A stretch of 64,000 nt of DNA from Diospyros lotus. Taxonomy: Eukaryota > Streptophyta > Magnoliopsida > Ericales > Ebenaceae. Position 1 is the first letter of the stretch. Each line of letters opens with the position of its first letter. Location: assembly GCF_014633365.1 (NCBI RefSeq), contig NC_068342.1:3892622-3956621 (forward strand). The letters run 5' to 3'. Shown piece after piece: positions 35,895-46,914 of this stretch. The translations under genes were made by a program, and so were the position numbers. A model generated the notes under the pieces. The model had not been told where the DNA came from, made no database searches, and saw only the letters and a list, made by a program, of their open reading frames with translations.

Positions 35895-38800
35895 ATGACT
35901 CTCAACAGCATTCCGGTATCCACCAACGAACCCATCTCCATTTCCATGAGTAATTGTCCCATCCTTCTTTTTATTCGAGTCTGTACTGGGTAAACTCATG
36001 GTTAATTGTCTATGACTGCAGTTGGCCACGCCGGAACTCCAGATTGGGGACGGAGCGCGGCGGAACGCGACGATGATTTGCGCGCCGGTAATGGCGGAGA
36101 CCGCCGAGCAAATGCTAGGACAAATGCGGAAGGCCAAAGAGCTCGGCGCTGACCTTGTTGAGATTCGGATTGACTACTTAAAGAGCTTCAGCCCTCAGCA
36201 ACATCTCGAAGTTCTCATCAAACAGTCTCCTCTCCCCACCATCATAACCTACAGGTGAAGTTTTCGCTTGCTTGATGTTTCCTGCTTCGTTTGTGGGTGT
36301 AGGAATGTGTCGAATTACCTTATATTTGTGTTTTTCCGTGTTTATTCCGAATTAACTGATATCAATCTGATTACCCAACAATTCTCCTCACATTTTTGTA
36401 GCTATCCATGATTGAAATTCCTGCTTTGTTTGTAACTTTGGTTTCCAAGAAAAAAAGTGGGGAGAGGAAGCAGTTAGAGAATGTTTATTTTTGTTTGGTT
36501 TTGTGTCTTGTCAAATATTTAGTTAGTCTCCAAATCGTGTGGAGCCCTTTCTTGTTTTCTGGCATTTTCTCAGTAACCAAAAAGGTTGTAATTAGTTGCA
36601 AATATTACAATTTTATTGTGATTTTGTAGCCTCCACTTTATTTAAAATGTTACTCATCTCGTTCTTCCCCTCTCTCTTTCTTGGGGGCAATTTAGTTGCA
36701 GTCTATGTGTTTGCAATATTCCCACAGAGTAATGAAATCTTTAATAACATCAATGTTGCCACGCAATTTTTGTGCCGATAAAACAGGGATTTGTAATAGT
36801 GAAAACATCTCTTTGACCAAACAGTTCTCTCAAGTTATCATAATCTAAGACTTAAAAAACAATTTATGTAGACATAACTCAATGAACCCCTGAATTTAAA
36901 TCTACTCATTTAGTTTACTTAATTTTCTTATCCTCAAGTCAATTGCCCTCACTAAGCCATTTAGAAAATGGGAGTTCGCCATATTCTTCATACAATGTCA
37001 TTTGCAGTTTTCTTTGAGATGAGAAAAATTCAGTCTTTTGACAAATATTTTTACAATATTGCTGCCACTTCCCAAGTTCTACGATCTAATGCACTTTACA
37101 AGACTGAATCCTTTAATGAGATATTTAAATCCGAAGCATGAATTTTAATTACCAAGCACAAGAATAATAATGGTAATGACAATAATAATACATAACCTTG
37201 AAGATGCATAAGTGTTTTTAAGGCTGAAATTGTGATCCCATTAATCCTACCTTGGTTTTTTTTTTCCTTCAAGAGTGTAGCTAGCAGTAACCATACATGT
37301 TAAGAATATCACAATTTCAATTTTCTTTTTTGGTTGTAAAAAGTACTCAAGTCCCCCGACAGATTGCATGTAGACTGCTCTATATCTCAAAACGTACTAG
37401 CTCACTTTCACTATGGAGCATGAAGTGTGCAAATTGCCATGAAATAGTGCAAACATTATAAACCAATGGGTTAATGTTAGCTTTAATAGTAATTTTCAGA
37501 GAGTTTCTCCATTTGAAGCTCCATGTATGCAAACTGTATACATCAGTGTTTGTCTTATTTGATATTGTAGTATCTCTATCTTGAATTGTTGTTTTTCGAT
37601 TATTTTATTTTGATATTGTAGTATCTCTATTCTTTTACATATATTTCTGAGAAGCAGTGAAGCAGATGTTTTTGCCTTTCCTTCCATTAGACATAAACGA
37701 GTTTTCTTTTTATCTGATTACTTCTTGTGTGCACTTGATATCTCTTGATTTTTGCTAACGTTCTCATGGATCATGTTCTTCCAGACCAACATGGGAAGGT
37801 GGTCAGTATGATGGAGACGAATCAAGGCGACAAGCTACACTGCATCAGGCCATGGAATTGGGGGCAGATTATATAGATATTGAGCTTAAGGTTGCCTTCA
37901 CCTCCCCATTTCTTCAAATAGTTTAGAAATCTTTCCTCTTCTAGTCAAATACAACTCTTTGTTGTTGTAAACATTTTACACAGTATTATTATATGGATAT
38001 CACCAATATGTACTGCTCAAAGCTTTCACAATTAACCCGGACACAAAAGGCATTAAGGACTAAGGAGCTAAAAAATATTTGGTCTAACCACAAATGCCTT
38101 CGATAATCCATGTGATACTCTACAACAGACTTCACTTACACCAACAATTAGTATGGGGAATATCGGCTTCTCAAATCTCAATATTAGAATGCATGACTCG
38201 TTCACTTGCTGGCAATAAAATTAAAAACATATATATATATATATATATATATTGGTTAGTTATCATATACCCCTAATTCAGTGATATGTGAGAATGTTTC
38301 TATGATGAAATAGATGTGGGGAAGTATTAATTTGTGTGATTTGGGGGGGGGGGTTGCTTTCAATAGTAAAAGTATATCTCCCACTTGCGAGCAAAATGAA
38401 CCACAGACTTAACCTTATTTTATTTTGAGTACATCATACAGTGAGGCAGATCTGCCAAATTTCACTCAGACTTTTGGCTCTATTAGGTGGCTGATAAGTT
38501 CTTCAGCTCTATTCAAGGAAAGAAGCCCGAAAAGGTCAAAGTCATTGTCTCTTCTCACAATTATGAAAATACTCCATCTGCCGAGGAAATTGGAAATATT
38601 GCTGCAAGAATACAAGCTACAGGAGCTGACATAGTGAAGATTGCAACAACTGCCCTAGACATCACCGACTCAGCTCGTATCTTACAACTAATTGCGCATT
38701 CTCAAGTAAGTGTAGGGCTTTTCTATATACCTATGCACAGTATCAAGTTGCGGCAAGAACCAAAGGCAGTTACAAAAGAGTACATTGCAGAAACCAATGC

Positions 38801-41800
38801 CACATAGGTAAATAAAGCACCAGTGCAATTTGTAGCACAAAAGACAGGGAAAACATGCACAAGCAATTACATGAGTTGTTTTCTAATTGCTCCCATGCTG
38901 ACAGAAGGCTTCGCCGGTTCCTAGTAAAATGAGTTCCATCTGATACCTGATATCTCACAAAATTCCATTTGGTTAATAAATGACCTACTAAAATTGCAGG
39001 TACCAACAATAGGTCTTGCTATGGGTGAGAGGGGTCTGATATCCCGCATACTGTGTGCCAAGTTTGGTGGATTTCTCACATTTGGTGCACTTGAATCAGG
39101 CATACACTCTGCTCCTGGGCAGCCAACTCTAAGAGATTTGTTGGACTTATACAACTTCAGGCAGATAGGGCCCGATACCAAAGTGCATGGGGTTATTGGA
39201 AAACCTATTGGCCACAGCAAAAGTCCTCATCTGTATAACCCGGCATTTAAAAAAGCTGCTTTTAATGGAATTTATTTGCCGTTGTTGGTTGATAATGTTG
39301 CAAACTTTCTCAACACCTACTCATCTCCTGATTTCACAGGTTATAGGTATAAATCTCTTATTGCCAATGAAAAAAAAAAAACGAAGAAAATTTCATATCC
39401 TAGTTTGTAGTTCATTAGGAAATTACTCTTCTTTAGAAATGAATTTTGCATCCCCCCACACAATATACAGATTACTGAGATTTATATCCATTACTACCCC
39501 CCACATAATAGATAACAGTATAAGACATACTATTTCATGATGCAGCTATACTATTCCACACAAGATGGCTGGACTTGAATGCTGTGATGAGGTTGATCCA
39601 ATTGCCAAGGTATTCGAGATCCCTTACAATGTTCACAGTTTTCTAATTTAGGATTTTCCCTCAGTACCACCTTCAACAACTTCAGTCCAAGTTCAGCTGG
39701 GAGGTGCTTTTCCATCTTCACTGTCATGCACAAAATAATGAATAAATTCTTGATCAAATTCTTTCAGGCAATAGGAGCTATTAGTTGCATGATCAAGAAA
39801 CCGAGTGATGGGAAACTAATTGGCTATAATGTCGACTATCTTGGAGCCATTGCAGCTATTGAGGAAGGACTAGGAGGTTGCTAATGTGTTATTTGAACTA
39901 TCCATCATATCTACACTCCTATGCTTCCAACATAGGGATGTTTAAGTAGGCATTTTCCTTTTCAGGCTCAAGTAGTGCTAGTAACGGATCTGTTTCGCCT
40001 CTTGCTGGTAGACTCTTTGTTGTCATTGGAGCTGGTGGGGCTGGAAAGGCACTTGCTTATGGTGGAAAAGAGAAGGGTGCAAGAGTCGTAGTTGCTAACC
40101 GCACATATGGTACGTATTCTATTTTGCAGTTTAAAATCATTGTTAGTTCAATTGTTTGTGGTTGCCATTTTTCAACACATAATATGGATACCTCTCTTTT
40201 TAGAGATCACAGTGGTTAGCCATCTAAACTGAAAAGGCTGGTTATAGCATATCACTTTTCTTGGGACTAAGCCCTTTCTTATGAAGGACCTGATTTCTTG
40301 TTCCCACTTCCAACAACATTACTGTAAAGAACCCCCAGCACCCATACATTAAATAGCATAACAAACCCGTACCAGTTTCTTATCTTTGCTCCTAAAATGG
40401 AGTTTAGAAAAATAGAAAATATTTGTGGGCATAATGTTTTAGCTGGAATATTTCCAGTACAAAAGCAAAAAAGATGTGTGTAACAATATATGAGTTAACT
40501 TGAAACGGGAAAGAAGCAATTTTACTCTCTCTGTATTGTCATCAATGACAGAGCACATGTTATTAGTTAAACTGCAGAACACAAACAAGTTCATTTCCGT
40601 AATGCTTCTTCATGAACATAATAAGCTGCCATTACAAAGTAGTTATGTCAAGTTTAATTTAACTGTTCTATGTTTTCAGATGGACATTGGATTTTTTCTG
40701 TTAGCGAAAGTAGTTTTTGATGTTTTTTATTTTCATGGGAATGCCAGAAAAAGCTAAAGATCTTGCTCGTAAAATTGGAGGAGAATCTATGCCTCTTACA
40801 GAATTAGATGATTTCCATCCAGAAGATGGGATGATTCTTGCAAATGCTACAAGTGTGGGAATGAAACCAAATACAGATGCAACACCTATTTCTAAGGTTT
40901 GACTCCTGTTCTCCCATTTAGATGTCTCACTGTCAATGACATAAAGAGGCTTGCAGGCTTCTATTTCTTGCTGTGTGAAAATTGAATTCCTCCATTTGTA
41001 TTATTCACATAATTTCTATTCCGATTATCACATTAAAATGGCAACATTGCAGGAAAGGCAGGCTAGGCAGCAACTACTTCAAATCATAGATATACTAGGT
41101 CCTAGGACAACGTCCTTTCACTTAGCTGAAAATTGAATCCTATGACACCATCAGATCAGCTGAGTTGCTTAGAGACTATTCTTCCACACAAGCTTGAAGC
41201 CATGTCCAAGGCTTCCTTTGACTGCTTCGAGTGATGTGCTACCTGTGGCCCATTGGAACAGAAAAACCCTCCATGGGGGAAGCCATGTGTTTCTGTGCCC
41301 ACCCCAAGAAACCCCCAACTACAATAATTACAAGCCTTAATCCCATTAAGTGTTTTGATATCATGAGTTTTTTGGTGCCTGTTGACTACTTAACCCAACC
41401 CCCCTCCTTTATCTAGTCTAGACGGTCTTTAAATAAGAGGAACCCCTCCAACACTAGGTGGTCTTGGCTGATTCACCTTTTTTTTTTTTTTATGCTTATT
41501 GGCTGATTCACCTGTAATGTTCTAAATAAGTACTTTGTTTCTTTCTGTCTTTCCAGTGAGGGATTGCTGACAAATCTTGATAAGGCCACCAATTGTTTTG
41601 CATTTAAAGCCCACTTTTTCGTTACCCTTCCATTTCAATAAACAGTATACATCTAGCTATAATTTCTCCACTGATAGGGAGTCCTGGACGTAGCCCCTTG
41701 TATCTCTGTTATTTCTCTCAAAAATAAAAAATATACTTGGTTTAAATAGATACTAGATCTTGTCCTTTCAAATCTTAAAGACCTTCCTAAGAAGCATAGA

Positions 41801-42462
41801 ATGTTACTTCTGTTTCTTCAGGAACCTTGATTGTTCACGGATATAGTACTTAACTTTAAAACACATTTCTACTATCATTCTGCGGCTTTCAACAAGTTCA
41901 ACATGCAAAACAAGAACGTCACCCACCAGCCTCTTTGCTTCTGCTCTTTATATTTTTCTTTATAGTTGTTTTTTTTTTTTTGTCTGTGTCAATAAACTCT
42001 GAATGAATTGTCAATATAGCGAGATTCGCTTGTTCCGGTTGAAGATTGTAGATTTTGTGCTTCACCATTGTTTGGGAGCTTAAGTTTTCAAGGATACACA
42101 ACCACAATGTTGAATTTCAACTAAAATTGCTCACATTGTACTCTTTGCCAGAAAGCTTTGAGCCGCTATTCCCTGGTCTTTGATGCCATTTACACGCCGA
42201 AATGGACCACACTGTTGCGAGAAGCAAAAGAGACAGGAGCCAAAGTTGTCTTCGGAACAGAGATGTTCTTAAATCAAGCATTTGTACAGTTTGAAAAATT
42301 CACTGGTTTGCCCGGTAATCTTCCATCATTTTTTTTTTTCATTACTTTCTTTTTCCAATAATAATTCATTTCTATTCTTCTTTTCTCTCATGTTGCTGGA
42401 TTTGTTTCCCCATTGCAGCACCAAAAGATTTGATCAGGGAAACTCTGGCAAGGAACACTTGA
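35895..42462 (+). CDS. DQD/SDH: DQD/SDH-family enzyme, copy 3 (two substrate-site substitutions)
   Basis: Eleven exons: 35895-35915, 36022-36254, 37785-37890, 38487-38705, 39000-39346, 39546-39609, 39768-39876, 39966-40109, 40748-40896, 42152-42314, 42419-42462; 532 residues. The second exon has no upstream ATG in its open frame and follows an acceptor (TGCAG), so the start is placed in a 21-base first exon (MTLNSIP), which splices in frame. Dehydratase residues are present: EIRID, His144 (SSHNY), Lys171, Arg209, Gln234. In the dehydrogenase domain the clamp reads PIGHSKSP (Ser to Gly264), and AVNT is AISC, so the substrate Asn is Ser336. Thr311, Lys315 and Asp353 remain. The cofactor motif is NADP-type (GAGGAGKA, ANRT). 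No transit peptide is evident. It is likely a dehydrogenase with altered substrate range; quinate is the leading candidate. Confidence 0.88.
38229..38252 (+). repeat. AT microsatellite
   Basis: A pure AT run in intron 3 of DQD/SDH copy 3. A G run follows near 38342-38352. Confidence 0.8.
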
Positions 42463-43599
42463 AGAAGCAAGTTGTTGGAGCAATATTATTTCTGGAAGCT
42501 GAAGAGTTGTACTGAGTTACTGTTTCTAGAACCTTCTTTCACAGAGTTCCTCCTTGTATGGCACACAATTAAAATTCTGGAAGCAACCCACTCCAACGGC
42601 TAGAAACGGCTTTACAACGGTTAAAAAATTCAAAATATGAAAGGATATTCCGAAGTGTTGCACTGGCTGTTGTTCTTGAGATTTGGAGCATTCACTTTGT
42701 AGTTTTTAAGATGTGACTAGTGGATAAAATTTGTCATTGAACTTGAATGCTTCCAGTTTGTACAATGGCCCTTCCATTAATAAATATCCCTTCATCCATT
42801 CCAGTGCTCCAGCACTTCAGTAAATGGAGGGATCCAAGAAAATATAATATTAGTGCTAATAAAATAAATAATATAAACAAACTATATATAAGATTAATTG
42901 TAATACCCCATATTGCAAAGTGTCAAGTAAGTTCAAGGAACTGAAAATCAATTTGAGAATTTAGTTAATTAATTGCCGAATCGATCGGAGGGAGTACCCT
43001 AGACCTTAGATTTTTAAGGGAAATAGTTTGGTAATGACGAGTAATACGAGTTATGATTTTAGGCATCAAAATAAGTTGGATTGGGAACAGTTTCTAGTAC
43101 AGCTATCTACCAGGTTGAGAAAATCGAATGATCGTAAGGGATGTAATACTCGAGATTTTTATATTCAAATACTTGAGGAAATATGATGTTTTAAGGGATT
43201 ATGGATGTTTAGAGATAAAAGTTTAATTTCTGAGCCAGGGGTAAAATCGTAATTTTTTAGGTTCAAGTAAAAGTGTAATTTACCTAAAAATTAGGGTCAT
43301 TAGCGTAATTAGTCCATTTTTCAGGGACTAAAATGCAAATAAAGATTAACCCGGTGACCATGTTGAAAAGGGTCAGTGCAATTATCTAAAAATTTTGGCA
43401 AAAGTGTAATTCCTGAAACCTTTTTACTATGGGCATTTGGGAGATTCAGGAAAAGCCTCATAATGATATTAGAGATAAGATGAAACCTCATGATAACGTT
43501 AGAGATAAGATGAAAGCTCATGATGACTTTAAGGATAAGATTTGATTGGATAAGATTTTGTTAGATATGATTTGATTTGGATAAAGATTTGATTTGAAT

Positions 43600-43920
43600 A
43601 AGATTTGATTCGGATAACAATGATTGCATAAAATCTTAGAAGATTTGAAAATGATTATATAAAATCTTAGAAGATTTAGAATGATTGCAGAATATCTTAA
43701 AAGATTTGGTAATGATTATATAAAATCTTAAAAGATTTAGAATGATTGCATAATATCTTAGAAGATTTGGTAATAATTATATAATATTTTGGAAGATTTA
43801 GAATGATTGCAGAATATTTTAGAAGATTTGGTAATGATTATATAATATCTTGGAATATTTACAATGATTGCAGAAAATCTTAGAAAGATTGGAAAAGATT
43901 TTGAAAGATTTGGAATGAGT
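43600..43920 (+). repeat. 61-bp tandem repeats inside the solo LTR
   Basis: About five diverged units of about 61 bp, each composed of two halves of about 30 bp (AGAATGATTGCAGAATATCTT and GGTAATGATTATATAAAATC types) joined by AGATTT. Confidence 0.8.
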
Positions 43921-44449
43921 GCAAAATATATGTTTCTTGGTGGCTAAGTTTTCAAAACCTATAAATAGGGGTTCATGGCCAAATGTTTCTCATTCGAAAT
44001 TGTGAGAAGTTCGTGTTAGACAATAGTACTTCGGGTTTAGTGGATAGAGGGCTCTTTAAGCATACGCGAAGCATCACATGCGCAGAGCACTTGGGCAGCG
44101 CATGAGGGCATGTAAGAATGTGGTTTGATCAAAATACTTGAGGAGTTACACAAAAGTCGAGGTTGGGCACAAGATTCAAGGTGTTCTGAGTTTTGTTCGA
44201 GGTGAGTGTTCGCCCCCAAAACTTGATTTATTGAGCTCGTTCTATCTAAACATGTGTGTGATTTCATGCAAAATGGTTTTGTTGCATGCAAACGGAAACC
44301 GGTGACGGTTGATTTTATGAGGGAGGTTTGTCTCTAAACATTTTGAACTTGTGCATTGCATTCTATAAAATGTTGTTTATATGATGTATTGAATTGTGAA
44401 ATGTGGCATTGTCTTGCGTTTTGTGCGTTCGTATGGAATGTTAGCTTAA

Positions 44450-44790
44450 GATGTTATCTGGATAGTGTAGCCATAATTCTCCAATGGCGTGACAGAATAA
44501 TAGTGGTATCTGATGCTGGTGTGCATGTCAGGATAATCGCCTTGATTTTCGTGTCAGACCATTTGGTCAGGGAAGTTGCACTAGGACGACTAGGTGGTCC
44601 ATATTGTGTTGTTCATGTGGGATGTCAGCCTGGTATGTTGTCTAGATAGTGTAGCTGTAATTCTCCAAGGGCGTGACAGAATTATAGGGGTATCTAATGC
44701 TAGTGTGCATGTCAAGATAGCCGCCTTGATTTTCGTGCCAGGCCGTTTGGCCAGGAAAGTTGCACTAGGATGATTAGGTGGTCCATGTGA
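44450..44790 (+). repeat. About 185-bp direct duplication inside the solo LTR
   Basis: Two diverged copies share GATAGTGTAG, AATTCTCCAA, GGCGTGACAGAAT, GTGTGCATGTCA, CGCCTTGATTTTCGTG and AGTTGCACTAGGA in the same order. They start near 44455 and 44640. Confidence 0.85.
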
Positions 44791-46914
44791 AATTTTGGAG
44801 TTGAGATTATATAGTGGTTCTTGAATGCTTAAGGTGGAACGTAATCTGGTGAGATGCGTTGGCAGCTCCATTTAAGCTAGAATCGCGTTGTGTCATCGAG
44901 TCGGTATGGTGGCATAGCTTTTAGAGAGATTGATATTTTTCCGTGGTAGGGTTAAGCGCTGAGTATTCTCTTGGGCTAAGGCTTATCAGGTGTATTGGTT
45001 TATTTCATGTCTTGCATCCATTCATGAAAAATATGTTTTAAACTCTCACTTAGATGATTCATCATTTAATTTGGATTATATCCCTAGAATATTCAAACGT
45101 TCTAAGTGAAGACAACGGTGCGAAAGGAAAGGGAATTGTCGAGGAGTGACGGCGATTAGTTGATAACTTGCAATATGTCGCTTTCAATAATGTTGTTTAT
45201 TTTGAGGATGTCTTGTAAGTGTTGATTTGATTTTATATTATAAATAAAGTGGTTTCGATTATGACCTGTTAGGGTTTCGATCTAATTTTTCGCGTTTGTG
45301 TTGGTGAACTTGTCTTAGTTTATTGATGGTTCATAGTTGATATACTGAGAAGGTGTAATGAGATCTTCGAGGAACGATTTTTGTGATGGGTTTTTATTTG
45401 AAAAAAAAAATTATATCCTCAAAATCTTACGTTACCTAATACTCTAGAGAAGTGGAGTGTTACATTAATGCTGACAGAGATTGTGCTTAGCTTAAATTCT
45501 GGTCAAGTGAAGTTTATCAGCTCATTAAAGCTTAAAATTGTTTTCTATTTTGAATGGCAAATGGAGAGTTTATAAGTTATCTTTAAAGGACTCGTATTAA
45601 CCAAATTGCTTTGATTAAATAAGCTTTTATTAGCAAATATGCTCTTGGAGCGTACAAGTTCCTGTGATTTAAGCTAAGCCAGCCACATAGATTCTAAATT
45701 ATGTACTCTCAAATAGGGGTGGGACGGCATATGTTTTGAGGGTGGGTGGGCAATTGCCCCCCCCCCCCCCCAAACTTCTAAAACTACTCTAACGCCCTTG
45801 ACATTATATTTATAATTATTATATCCTTAAATACTTGTCCTCCAAATAAAAAAGATGAGGGTAATTAAGTAATGCCAAAAAGATTTAATATATAGACTTA
45901 AACTTTTGTCCGCCTGACCCAAGGTCCTCACCCCGCCATTGCTCTTCAGGAAAAAAAAAAAACAAACAAACTTATTGATGTGGTTGGATATGTAATTGGA
46001 TTGACTTGATTTAATATATAACTTTCTAAAAAAAAGGCTCATGATAAAGAGACGACAAAACCTTGCGTAACACTATTGTAGGTCTCTAAAAGATGTCTTG
46101 AATCTCAACACACACTATTAATTTCAATAAAAAAAAGCATTGAATATTGTGCGATATTACTAACCAACTTTGTAATCTTCGAGTGGAATAAAATGTGATC
46201 GCCTAACATGCTAACACCATAATGCTTAAAAAAGATTAAGTTCCTTCACGAGACAAACGACAAAAGAGATTAAATCTAACAATCCAATCATATGTATAGC
46301 AATCAACCTAGTACAAATCATATACTATGCATCTCCATCCACACCCAATTATCATAGTAATTTTAAAGTCAACTAGTCCCCCCCCCCCCCCCCAAGTTAA
46401 TCTTATCCTTGATCTCAATTTAAACATTAGAGGGTCTTTTTCAAATATCCATAAGCCTATCCCATTTATTTTCTTTGTTTGCAAAACCCTATATCAAGCT
46501 CCAACTTGAATCTCATGATACTTGCTCTAGGTGTGTCTTTCATGTCATTACCTATATATGATTTTCGAGATGAAATTATAACTATTAATCCTAATATAAT
46601 CCAATGGCATCCAGTTGAAAGATATTACTTTAGTAATTTCACTATTGGATATTTTATTCGCATATATATGCAATTATACTATACATGTATATATATTTCA
46701 TGTTTATCAAATGGATTTTACAAAAATGAATCTTCACCACTGATTTTGACCTAGCTGTGTCACCTTTTGCCTTTTATTCTTGTAATTATCCTTACATTTT
46801 ATTGGGACAATTTTGTCACCTATTGGGGCATGTCCCAACCACTTAGGGGTATTTTGGTAATTTTATTTCAATATTTAATGTTGCCTTGACATGTGTTATT
46901 TGAACACGGAAAAA

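Larger units (their letters stand above)
42899..45464. mobile_element. Solo LTR, 2566 bp
   Basis: Starts TGTAATACCCC and ends AGTGTTACA, so the termini TGTAA/TTACA are inverted. The 5-bp target duplication TTAAT is perfect (42894-42898, 45465-45469). A long LTR with a TGTAATACCC start is reminiscent of plant Ty3/Gypsy chromoviruses (Tekay/Del type), but no coding sequence is present to confirm this. Internal repeats lie at 43600-43920 and 44450-44790. A second LTR or internal domain is absent, hence solo LTR. Confidence 0.85.

Noticed and set aside
45718..45965. Possible small element starting AGGGGTGGGACGGC and ending near GCCATTGCTCTTCAGG
   Set aside because: The ends do not form a convincing inverted repeat and no target duplication is visible.
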